Positions 6,806 to 13,583 are shown, numbered from the stretch's first letter. The stretch: 15,051 nt of DNA from an uncultured bacterium (GCA_905214265.1 CAJMLQ010000073.1:1-15051), one strand, 5' to 3'. Program-made: numbers and translations. Notes: generated by a model not told the origin, from the sequence alone.

Positions 6806-8053
6806 ATGGATTGTGTCAGAATCGGCGTTGTCGGCGTTGGTCGCGGCTCCTCCATGATGCGGTTTTGCCAACACTCGGAGAAAGCAAAACTGGTTGCGGT
6901 CTGTGACAACTGGGAGGAGGGACTCCTTCGGAAAAAGGAGGAGCTGAATGACAGCAGCATCGCGTATTATACCAATTTTGAGGATTTTTTACAGCATGAT
7001 ATGGACGCAGTCGTTCTGGCAAACTATGCCACCGAACATGCGGAACTAGCAATCGCCTGTCTGAAACGGGGACTTCATGTCCTGAGCGAAGTGCTCCCGG
7101 TGCAGACTATGAGGGAGGCAGTGGAGCTGGTAGAAGCGGTGGAAAGCAGCAGTGCGATCTACGCTTACGCTGAAAACTACTGTTTTATGCCGGCTCCCAG
7201 GGAGATGCGCAAGTTGTATCGTGCTGGTCGGCTGGGCGAATTTGAATACGGCGAGGGCGAATACCTTCATAACTGTGAGACCTGCTGGCCGCAGATTACT
7301 TATGGTGAGGAAAGTCACTGGCGCAACAACATGTACGCAAACTTTTACTGCACTCATTCCATCGGACCCCTGATCCATATCACAGGGCTGCGTCCGGTCA
7401 GCGTCACGGGGTTTGAACTGCCGTTCAACGCCAGAATGGCCCGCTGCGGTGCTAAAGCAGGGCATACGGGCATTGAGATGATCACGCTGGAAAACGGAGC
7501 GGTCATTAAAAGCATTCATGGCGTCGGCATCGCCAGAAATTCGATCTGGTATACGATTTATGGTTCCAAGGGACGTATGGAAAGCGCCCGGGAGGATGCC
7601 CAGTGTGGCAACACTGGCCGGATTTATCTGACCTGCGACGAATTTGAGGGACAGAACGCAGAGAAGGTCGAGACTTATGAGCCCACCGATGCGCTTTCCG
7701 AACAGGCGAAATCTTTTGGGCATGGGTCGTCGGATTTTTATACGGTGTTGAATTTTGTCGACCGGATTCTGGGCGATACGGAGGCGGATATTATCGGTGT
7801 GTATGAAGCGCTGGATATGTTTCTGCCCGGCCTTTTTGCCTACCGTTCGGTGCTTCAGGGCGGAATTCCCATGGAAATTCCGGATCTTCGCTGCAAAAAC
7901 ACCCGGGAGCGCTTTCGGAATGACACGCAGTGCACAGATCCGAAAGTGGCGGGAAACCAACTGATCCCTTCCTATTCCAAGGGGAACCCCACCATTCCCG
8001 CCGCGCAGTACGAACTCATTCGCCAGGAATGGCGGACATCTTTTGAAAAATAG
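6806..8053 (+). CDS. Gfo/Idh/MocA-fold NAD(P)-dependent enzyme, possibly GH109-like
   Basis: This is a 415-residue cytoplasmic protein with an N-terminal Rossmann fold (IGVVGVGRGS, about 6-15) and a C-terminal Gfo/Idh/MocA alpha/beta domain. No signal peptide is seen. The usual EKP motif, which carries the catalytic lysine, is EVL at 95-97, so a standard sugar dehydrogenase mechanism is doubtful. E123 (in AENYCF), Y153-x-H155 (in GEYLHNC) and Y181-x-x-H184 (in YCTHSIGP) match the order of the key residues I recall for GH109 alpha-N-acetylgalactosaminidase. The Glu-to-Tyr distance of 30 is identical. A NAD-dependent glycosidase acting on an imported glycoside is therefore a fair hypothesis; the substrate is unknown. 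The start is uncertain: the ATG at 6806 lies 12 nt, and a GTG at 6797 only 3 nt, after AAAGGA (6788-6793). The gene is monocistronic, with its own promoter and terminator. Confidence 0.88.
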   Translation: MDCVRIGVVGVGRGSSMMRFCQHSEKAKLVAVCDNWEEGLLRKKEELNDSSIAYYTNFEDFLQHDMDAVVLANYATEHAELAIACLKRGLHVLSEVLPVQTMREAVELVEAVESSSAIYAYAENYCFMPAPREMRKLYRAGRLGEFEYGEGEYLHNCETCWPQITYGEESHWRNNMYANFYCTHSIGPLIHITGLRPVSVTGFELPFNARMARCGAKAGHTGIEMITLENGAVIKSIHGVGIARNSIWYTIYGSKGRMESAREDAQCGNTGRIYLTCDEFEGQNAEKVETYEPTDALSEQAKSFGHGSSDFYTVLNFVDRILGDTEADIIGVYEALDMFLPGLFAYRSVLQGGIPMEIPDLRCKNTRERFRNDTQCTDPKVAGNQLIPSYSKGNPTIPAAQYELIRQEWRTSFEK

Positions 8054-8057
8054 TTTC

Positions 8058-8095
8058 AGCTCCCGGTCCTGTGTTTGCAGGGCCGGGAGCTTTTT
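8058..8095 (+). terminator. Intrinsic terminator after the Gfo/Idh/MocA-fold gene
   Basis: A 14-bp stem with one G-U pair (8058-8071 with 8078-8091) has a 6-base loop and a T-run at 8091-8095, four bases past the stop codon. It closes the regulator/enzyme module and isolates the pyrH promoter downstream. Confidence 0.92.
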
Positions 8096-8193
8096 GCTGA
8101 AGGCAGTTTCGCTTCGGAAAGCGATTTAACGGTATTTCTTTTGCAGAAGAAGGACTCTATAAAGAAAATTCCCATAAAATTCTCAAGTTTCCC

Positions 8194-8222
8194 TTTACTT
8201 TGACGGGAAGATAGGGTAAAAT
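8194..8222 (+). promoter_or_regulatory. Promoter of the pyrH-polC operon
   Basis: TTTACT at 8194-8199 and TAAAAT at 8217-8222 are 17 bases apart, 35 bases before the pyrH ATG. An overlapping TTGACG at 8200-8205 could pair with the weaker ATATCT at 8223-8228, also at 17 bases, as a second promoter. The rest of the 8096-8193 stretch is AT-rich and carries only weak short stems. Confidence 0.6.
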
Positions 8223-8257
8223 ATATCTGTATAAATTTGCGGAATGGAGTGTCAACT

Positions 8258-8968
8258 ATGGAGCCTAAATATCGGAGAGTGCTTCTGAAGCTAAGTGGTG
8301 AAGCGCTGGCGGGCGATAAACGGTTTGGGTTGGATTATGACGTGATTCGCCCGATTTGCCAGGCAATAAAAGAATGCACCGATCTTGGCGCACAGATTGC
8401 GATAGTCGTCGGCGGAGGCAATTTTTGGCGCGGCCGCGACAGCGGTTCGATGGACCGCACCCGGGCGGACCATATCGGCATGCTGGGAACGACGATGAAT
8501 GCACTGGCCGTTGCAGATGTTTTGGAGGAGGTCGGCGTGCCGGTCCGTGTGCAAACGGCAATTGCCATGCAGCAGGTCGCAGAGCCGTATATCCGAAACC
8601 GGGCGGTGCGGCACCTAGAAAAGGGGCGTGTCGTGATTTTTGGCTGTGGAACGGGAAACCCGTTTTTCTCGACGGATACGGCAGCTTCCCTCCGCGCAGC
8701 GGAAATCGGCGCAGACATCGTACTAAAAGCGACGATGGTGGACGGCGTTTATGATAAGGATCCCCACAAATTTGCCGATGCTGTAAAGTACGACACGTTG
8801 ACCTTCAGCGAGGTTCTGAACCAGAATCTCGCTGTGATGGATTCCACAGCGGCTTCGATGTGTAAGGACAACGGCTTGCCGCTGCTGGTGTTCAATTTAG
8901 CGGACCCCCATAATATTGTCGCTGCGGTTACGGGCGAAAAAATTGGCACCTTAGTGATTGCCGAATAA
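8258..8968 (+). CDS. pyrH: UMP kinase
   Basis: This enzyme phosphorylates UMP to UDP, the committed kinase step to UTP and CTP; it belongs to the amino acid kinase fold and is normally a hexamer. The 236-residue protein shows KLSGEALAG at 11-19, GGGNFWRG at 52-59, ADHIGMLGTTMNALA at 70-84 and GTGNPFFSTDTAA at 131-143. The frame opens earlier at a TTG (8237), but GGAGTG at 8246-8251 lies 6 nt before the ATG at 8258, which also gives the standard family N-terminus. It heads the operon. In many bacteria rpsB and tsf precede pyrH; here a terminator and the unrelated Gfo/Idh/MocA-fold gene lie upstream, so those genes must be elsewhere. It supplies UMP-derived nucleotides together with the nearby upp salvage gene. 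Confidence 0.97.
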   Translation: MEPKYRRVLLKLSGEALAGDKRFGLDYDVIRPICQAIKECTDLGAQIAIVVGGGNFWRGRDSGSMDRTRADHIGMLGTTMNALAVADVLEEVGVPVRVQTAIAMQQVAEPYIRNRAVRHLEKGRVVIFGCGTGNPFFSTDTAASLRAAEIGADIVLKATMVDGVYDKDPHKFADAVKYDTLTFSEVLNQNLAVMDSTAASMCKDNGLPLLVFNLADPHNIVAAVTGEKIGTLVIAE

Positions 8969-8989
8969 TTGAGAAGGGACGATTAAGAG

Positions 8990-9544
8990 ATGAAAGAACA
9001 AATGAAAAAAGCAGAAGAAAAGATGCAGAAAACATTAGGTGCTCTGGATAAGGAGTTTGCTGCAATCCGGGCTGGCCGTGCAAATCCCGCCGTTTTGGAT
9101 AAAGTGTCGGTGGATTATTACGGCGTTCCGACTCCGATTAACCAGATGGCGGCGATTTCGGTTCCCGAAGCTCGCACTCTGGTGATTCAGCCTTGGGATC
9201 TTTCAACTTTAAAATCCATTGAGAAGGCAATCTTGGCTTCTGACCTGGGATTCAATCCCAACAATGATGGAAAAGTCCTGCGGATCATGTTCCCCCCTCT
9301 GACCGAGGAACGCCGCCGCGATCTTGCGAAAGAAATCCGGAAATACGGAGAAGAGGCGAAAGTTGCGATCCGCTCCATCCGGCGCGACCTGATGGAAAAA
9401 CTCAAGGCAATGAAGAAAGATAGCCAGCTTACGGAAGATGATCTGAAGGACGGCGAAAAAGAAGCGCAGAAGCTGACGGATAAGTACTGCAAAGACATTG
9501 ATCAGATGACCGAGAAAAAAGAAAAGGAAATTATGGAGCTGTAA
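8990..9544 (+). CDS. frr: Ribosome recycling factor
   Basis: Together with EF-G, this factor splits post-termination ribosomes. The 184-residue length is standard. Helical domain I is formed by the N-terminal stretch (IRAGRANPAVLD near 26-37) and the long C-terminal helices with KVAIRSIRRD. Domain II lies between (YYGVPTPINQMA, about 43-54). The charged, lysine-rich C-terminal helix ends normally. AAGGGA at 8974-8979 lies 10 nt before the ATG. The gene follows pyrH by 21 nt and precedes uppS by one base, the classic pyrH-frr-uppS order. No anomalies are seen. Confidence 0.97.
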   Translation: MKEQMKKAEEKMQKTLGALDKEFAAIRAGRANPAVLDKVSVDYYGVPTPINQMAAISVPEARTLVIQPWDLSTLKSIEKAILASDLGFNPNNDGKVLRIMFPPLTEERRRDLAKEIRKYGEEAKVAIRSIRRDLMEKLKAMKKDSQLTEDDLKDGEKEAQKLTDKYCKDIDQMTEKKEKEIMEL

Positions 9545-9545
9545 G

Positions 9546-10256
9546 ATGCCGGATTTTTCGAACCTGCCGGTTCATGTTGGGATTATTATGGACGGGAACG
9601 GCCGCTGGGCAAAACGCCGCGGCCTGCCCCGCAAGATGGGGCACAAGGTTGGTGCAGAGACATTTCGGACCATCGTCCGCTATGCCAACCAGATTGGTCT
9701 GCAATACCTGACGATGTACGTTTTTTCGACAGAGAACTGGTCACGACCCAAGGACGAGGTGGATTCTATAATAAATCTGCTGCGGAATTATCTGGAGGAT
9801 GTTGATAACTACCGGTCCGAGAATATTCGTATCCGCTTTTTGGGTGATCTTTCCGTGTTTGATACGGCCATACAGGAAAAAATGGCCGATATTCAGGAAA
9901 CCAGCAAGGACAATACCGGACTGACGTTGAACCTAGCGGTGAATTACGGAGGACGCAGCGAGCTGACGCGGGCCGCTGCACAGCTGGCTGCGGACGCGGT
10001 CAGCGGAATACTGAAACCGGAGGAGATTACTCCACAGCATCTGGCCGATCGGCTCTATACAAAGGGAGAGCCGGATGTTGACCTCATCATTCGTCCCAGC
10101 GGCGAATACCGCCTTTCCAATTTTCTGATTTGGCAGAGCGCTTACGCGGAATATGTCTTTATGGATGAAATTTTGTGGCCGGATTTTAAGCCGGCGGATT
10201 TTGACCGTGCGCTGGAAGAATATCAGAGCCGCAGCCGGCGTTTCGGCGGCATTTAA
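9546..10256 (+). CDS. uppS: Undecaprenyl diphosphate synthase (cis-isoprenyl transferase)
   Basis: This enzyme extends farnesyl diphosphate with eight isopentenyl units to make undecaprenyl diphosphate, the lipid carrier for peptidoglycan and wall polymers. The 236-residue protein shows HVGIIMDGNGRWAK with the catalytic metal ligand D16, YVFSTENWSRP at 58-68, NYGGRSEL near 133-140, and the diphosphate-binding RPSGEYRLSNF with R183, R189 and S191. The more usual motif is R-T-(S/G)-G-E; proline replaces threonine here. The ATG comes one base after the frr stop, with GGAG at 9535-9538 inside the end of frr, so the two are translationally coupled. Its substrate precursors come from the MEP pathway enzymes Dxr and IspG encoded downstream in the same operon. 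Confidence 0.96.
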   Translation: MPDFSNLPVHVGIIMDGNGRWAKRRGLPRKMGHKVGAETFRTIVRYANQIGLQYLTMYVFSTENWSRPKDEVDSIINLLRNYLEDVDNYRSENIRIRFLGDLSVFDTAIQEKMADIQETSKDNTGLTLNLAVNYGGRSELTRAAAQLAADAVSGILKPEEITPQHLADRLYTKGEPDVDLIIRPSGEYRLSNFLIWQSAYAEYVFMDEILWPDFKPADFDRALEEYQSRSRRFGGI

Positions 10257-10272
10257 CGTGATATGGCAAGGG

Positions 10273-10325
10273 CGGGGTTGCCAATTTTCCGGCAGGGTAT
10301 TATCCTGACGGGAAGGGCAGCCCCG
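10273..10325 (+). other. Long imperfect hairpin between uppS and cdsA
   Basis: In the 130-base gap, 10273-10282 pairs with 10316-10325 (10 bp, one G-U). After a 2-base A bulge, 10285-10291 pairs with 10309-10315 (7 bp, two G-U). After one G/A mismatch, 10293-10296 pairs with 10304-10307. The loop is 7 bases. That makes 21 pairs over 53 nt. No T-run follows, so it is not a standard intrinsic terminator. RNA processing, stabilisation of one operon half, or a regulatory leader for cdsA are possible roles. No convincing promoter was found in the gap. Confidence 0.65.
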
Positions 10326-10386
10326 AACCTATTACATTATACAACAGCGGGCGTTTAACCGGCCGCACGGAGGGAACAACATTTCC

Positions 10387-11223
10387 ATGAAACAACGAGT
10401 AATTTCCGCCTTGGTTGCGTTGTGCGTATTAGTCATGGTGCTGTTTTTTTACAACACCATTGTGTTCAACGCCGCAATTGCAATTATTTCCGTGGTTGCA
10501 GTTTTTGAATTGCTTTGCGCGACAAAATACGTTTCTAACCGTGTGATGGTTTTGGCGTCGCTGGTGTATGCGGCCATAGTGCCTTTCTTCGGAACAGTTC
10601 CAATGGCTCGCTTTCCGATTTATGTGACCCTCGGATATTTTGTGGTACTCTTCGCAATCCTGCTATTCCAGCATACAAAAGTGAAGTTTGAGGAACTCAC
10701 GATAGCCTTTTTTGTGTCGCTGGTCGTGCCGTTGGGATTCTCCATTTTGGTGTATATCCGCGACCACTACGACCACGGCCTATTTTATACGCTTTTGGTT
10801 TGTGTGGCGGCCTGGATCGCTGATTCGGCTGCGTATTTTGTCGGGCGCGCTTTCGGCAAGCATAAGCTGTGTCCCTTGATCAGTCCGCACAAAACGGTGG
10901 AAGGCGCCATTGGCGGTGTATTTTTTGCTGTAGTATTCTTTCTGCTCTTTTGCTGGGGGTACAGCCTTTTTCGGGAAAATCAGGGCATCCTAGTCCATAT
11001 ATCTTATGGAGCAGCGGCATTTGACGGGGCTTTTTGCGCGGTTGTCGGCGTTGTAGGCGATCTGATGGCCTCCGTTATAAAACGCCAGCGGGATATCAAG
11101 GACTTTGGAAATATCATGCCGGGACATGGCGGCGTTATGGACCGGTTTGACAGTTTTCTGTTCGTCGCGCCTACTCTTTACCTGATTTTACAGGTATTCC
11201 CAATTGTAACAACCGTTGTATAA
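10387..11223 (+). CDS. cdsA: Phosphatidate cytidylyltransferase (CDP-diacylglycerol synthase)
   Basis: This integral membrane enzyme makes CDP-diacylglycerol from phosphatidate and CTP, the branch point to phosphatidylglycerol and other phospholipids. The 278-residue protein has about seven to eight hydrophobic membrane segments starting at residue 5. It carries the family signature at about 229-253, with IKRQRDIKDF, PGHGG and the metal-binding DRFDS. The ATG has GGAGGG at 10369-10374, 12 nt upstream, a long spacing, but no in-frame ATG, GTG or TTG lies closer. It is preceded by a 130-base gap holding a long hairpin, unlike the tight frr-uppS junction, so its expression may be set separately. 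dxr follows closely. Confidence 0.96.
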   Translation: MKQRVISALVALCVLVMVLFFYNTIVFNAAIAIISVVAVFELLCATKYVSNRVMVLASLVYAAIVPFFGTVPMARFPIYVTLGYFVVLFAILLFQHTKVKFEELTIAFFVSLVVPLGFSILVYIRDHYDHGLFYTLLVCVAAWIADSAAYFVGRAFGKHKLCPLISPHKTVEGAIGGVFFAVVFFLLFCWGYSLFRENQGILVHISYGAAAFDGAFCAVVGVVGDLMASVIKRQRDIKDFGNIMPGHGGVMDRFDSFLFVAPTLYLILQVFPIVTTVV

Positions 11224-11252
11224 CATTGCAGAAAAGCTGGAGGAATGTGAAA

Positions 11253-12407
11253 ATGGACCGTCGCAGCATCAGCATACTTGGATCCACCGGATCCATTGGA
11301 ACCCAGGCGCTGGAAGTCTGCGCGGCACATCACTTTCCGGTTGCGGCGCTGGCTGCCCGTTCCAACGAATCGTTATTAGAAGAGCAGGTCCGGCGGTTTC
11401 GTCCCGGCTTGGTGTGCCTGTATGATGAAAAAGCCTATCAAAGTATGAAAATCCGCCTAGCTGATCTGGATGTCCGTCTGGTCACGGGGATTGAGGGCCT
11501 TTGCGAAGCCGCCGCTGTCCCGCAGGCAGGAATCACGCTGAATGCGGTGGTTGGAATGATCGGCCTGCAGCCGACTCTTGCCGCTATTGCGGCCGGGAAG
11601 AAAATCGCTCTGGCCAACAAGGAGACCCTTGTGACCGGCGGCGAATTGGTTATGAGGGCGGCGCAGGAAAAGAATGTGGAGATTTTGCCGGTGGACAGCG
11701 AGCACTCCGCAATATTTCAATGTCTGGAAGGATATTCCGGCTGCCGTGTGAATAGAATCCTATTAACTGCGTCTGGAGGTCCTTTTTTTGGAAGGACTCG
11801 GGAGCAACTGGAACAGGTCACTGTTGCGGAGACTCTTCGTCATCCCAACTGGAGCATGGGCGCAAAAATTACCGTCGACAGTGCGACGCTGATGAACAAG
11901 GGCTTCGAATGTATCGAAGCAGTCTGGCTGTTCGGCGTTCGTCCGTCCCAAGTGGAGGTAGTGGTGCATCGTGAAAGCGTGATCCACTCCATGGTCGAAT
12001 TTGAGGATTACGCAGTTTTGGCTCAGATGGGTGTCCCGGATATGAAGATCCCGATCCAGTATGCGCTGACCCGACCGGAGCGGCTGCCCTGTCCGACAAA
12101 ACAGCTGAATTTGTTTGAGTATGGCACGCTGACCTTCGCAAAGCCGGATCCGGAGACATTCTGCTGCCTGAAGGCTGCGTTGGTGTCCATCCAACGGGGC
12201 GGGTTGTATCCGACCTTGGTCAACAGCGCCAACGAAGAACTGGTCCGCCTTTTCTTGGAGGGAAGGATTTCCTTCCTGCAGATAGGGGACACGGTTTGCC
12301 GGGCGCTGGATTTGGATGGTTCTGGCGAGGTGTCAGTGGAATCAATTTTGGATGCGGAGCGCCGCGCGCGTCAGTTTGTACAGGAGTCTTGCCTGGGCGG
12401 GCGATAG
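11253..12407 (+). CDS. dxr: 1-deoxy-D-xylulose 5-phosphate reductoisomerase
   Basis: This NADPH-dependent enzyme converts DXP to 2-C-methyl-D-erythritol 4-phosphate, the first committed MEP pathway step. The 384-residue protein has the NADPH loop GSTGSIGTQ at 10-18, ANKETLVTGGEL at 121-132, the metal ligands D148 and E150 in PVDSEHSAIFQ, SGGPF at 174-178, HPNWSMGAKITVDSATLMNKG at 197-217 with E219 after it, and HRESVIHSMVEF. The frame opens at a TTG at 11226, but GGAGG at 11239-11243 lies 9 nt before the ATG at 11253, which gives the canonical N-terminus. It shares the operon with ispG, a later step of the same pathway, and with uppS, which uses the product. Confidence 0.97.
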   Translation: MDRRSISILGSTGSIGTQALEVCAAHHFPVAALAARSNESLLEEQVRRFRPGLVCLYDEKAYQSMKIRLADLDVRLVTGIEGLCEAAAVPQAGITLNAVVGMIGLQPTLAAIAAGKKIALANKETLVTGGELVMRAAQEKNVEILPVDSEHSAIFQCLEGYSGCRVNRILLTASGGPFFGRTREQLEQVTVAETLRHPNWSMGAKITVDSATLMNKGFECIEAVWLFGVRPSQVEVVVHRESVIHSMVEFEDYAVLAQMGVPDMKIPIQYALTRPERLPCPTKQLNLFEYGTLTFAKPDPETFCCLKAALVSIQRGGLYPTLVNSANEELVRLFLEGRISFLQIGDTVCRALDLDGSGEVSVESILDAERRARQFVQESCLGGR

Positions 12408-12473
12408 CCGTCTGCCTGGCTGGAAACGGCTGTTCTTTTGAAAAGACCAGCTGTTTCGAGGCAGGCAGAGCGG
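12408..12473 (+). other. Long imperfect hairpin between dxr and rseP
   Basis: The gap folds on itself. 12408-12410 pairs with 12471-12473 across a 1-base bulge, and 12411-12418 pairs with 12462-12469. Two pairs follow between flanking mismatches. Then 12423-12432 pairs with 12448-12457 (10 bp, one G-U) and 12434-12438 with 12442-12446 around a 3-base loop. About 28 pairs form in 66 nt. The following bases are AAAATTGGAGG, not a T-run, and include the rseP ribosome site. It fills nearly the whole gap from the dxr stop to that site. This suggests an RNA-level role, such as a cleavage, stability or translation-control element. Confidence 0.7.
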
Positions 12474-12489
12474 AAAATTGGAGGTTTGC

Positions 12490-13512
12490 ATGATTGTTAA
12501 TATTCTCCTGACATTATTGATTTTTGTTGTAATCATCATCATTCATGAATGTGGACATTTTCTGGTGGCAAAGCTAAGCGGTGTTCGTGTAAATGAATTT
12601 GCCCTTGGCATGGGGCCTACCCTGTTGAAGAAACAGGTCGGTGAGACGACCTACACGGTTCGCGCTTTTCCTATCGGTGGTTTCTGCAGCATGGAAGGAG
12701 AGGACGCTTCATCCAACGATCCGCGGGCATTCTGCAACATCAAGGTCTGGAAACGGATTTTGGTGGTTTTGGCCGGGGCAATTATGAACCTGTTCTTGGG
12801 GTATCTGATCCTGGTCGGCGTTACCTGCTCAATGCCCAGCATCACGTCCAATACCGTTGCCCAATTCGCGGAGAATGCCTCCTCCCAGGCTTCCGGCCTG
12901 CAGGTTGGGGATGTGATCAAAAAAGTCAACGGGCGCACTGTTTGGGTAGAGAATGATATCGTCTACGAACTGGTAAAGGATGCGGACGGGGTTGTCAACA
13001 TGCAGGTCCAGAGGGACGGCGAACTGGTTACCCTTCCAAGCGTCGTTTTTGCGTTTTCCGGTGAGGAAGGCAATCAGGCGTTAGTAGTCGATTTTAAAGT
13101 GGTAGGCGAAAAGAAGACCATCGGCAGCGTTTTAGTGTATTCATTCAAGAAGGCGGCATCGGTCGGCCGGTTGGTCTGGGTATCGCTTTTGGATATGGTA
13201 ACCGGGCACGCTTCCCTGAATGACCTAGCCGGGCCTATCGGGATGACCCAGGTGGTAGGGGAGGCAGCGAAGATCGGAGCGGGCAGCTTTTTCCTCCTGA
13301 TCGCTTTTATTACGATTAACGTCGGAATTTTCAATCTGCTGCCGCTTCCGGCGCTGGACGGCGGGCGCCTGATTTTCCTGTTGGTGGAGGCGGTCCGCGG
13401 AAAGCCTGTGAAGCCGGAACACGAAGGATTTGTCCACGCCATTGGATTTGCCGCCCTGATTTTATTGATGGTGGTCGTAGCGGTCAACGATATTTTTAAG
13501 CTCATCCGTTGA
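12490..13512 (+). CDS. rseP: Site-2-type intramembrane metalloprotease RseP
   Basis: This zinc protease (RasP/RseP, family M50) cleaves membrane-embedded substrates such as trimmed anti-sigma factors and signal peptide remnants. The 340-residue protein has HECGH at 19-23 within the first membrane segment (zinc ligands H19 and H23, catalytic E20). A single PDZ-like domain spans about 120-185 (SGLQVGDVIKKVNG). The last part contains INVGIFNLLPLPALDGGR with the third zinc ligand D290, and a final membrane segment near 316-334. One PDZ domain and this length suit the Bacillota type. The frame opens at a TTG at 12478, but GGAGG at 12480-12484 lies 5 nt before the ATG at 12490. Its substrates are not encoded here. 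It lies between dxr and ispG, as in many relatives. Confidence 0.95.
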   Translation: MIVNILLTLLIFVVIIIIHECGHFLVAKLSGVRVNEFALGMGPTLLKKQVGETTYTVRAFPIGGFCSMEGEDASSNDPRAFCNIKVWKRILVVLAGAIMNLFLGYLILVGVTCSMPSITSNTVAQFAENASSQASGLQVGDVIKKVNGRTVWVENDIVYELVKDADGVVNMQVQRDGELVTLPSVVFAFSGEEGNQALVVDFKVVGEKKTIGSVLVYSFKKAASVGRLVWVSLLDMVTGHASLNDLAGPIGMTQVVGEAAKIGAGSFFLLIAFITINVGIFNLLPLPALDGGRLIFLLVEAVRGKPVKPEHEGFVHAIGFAALILLMVVVAVNDIFKLIR

Positions 13513-13515
13513 ATC

Positions 13516-13547
13516 AGTGGGCAGGCTGCTTGCCTGCCCATTCTTTT
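13516..13547 (+). terminator. Terminator-like hairpin between rseP and ispG
   Basis: A perfect 9-bp stem (13518-13526 with 13532-13540), extendable by an A-T and a G-T pair, has a 5-base loop. It is followed by TTCTTTTG, a T-rich but interrupted tract. It has the shape of an intrinsic terminator, yet the genes on both sides normally form one operon and no clear promoter follows before ispG. Partial termination or attenuation that lowers ispG-polC transcription is the simplest reading. Confidence 0.65.
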
Positions 13548-13583
13548 GATGGTGGAGCTGGACAAGCAAAGGAGCTTTCCGAT

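Noticed and set aside
5836..8053. Recent horizontal transfer or mobile origin of the AraC/enzyme pair
   Set aside because: No transposase, integrase, tRNA end or flanking direct repeat is visible, and codon use looks like that of the neighbours. Accessory status is only inferred from context.
8109..8124. Short stem TCGCTT/AAGCGA upstream of the pyrH promoter
   Set aside because: Only 6 bp with a 4-base loop, upstream of the predicted transcription start, and followed by three T at most. It is too weak to call a terminator or regulatory element.
10326..10386. Possible promoter before cdsA (TTACATTATAC around 10333)
   Set aside because: A -10-like sequence exists but there is no -35 box at a 16-18 base distance; the nearest candidate CTGACG (10305-10310) lies inside the hairpin and about 22 bases away.
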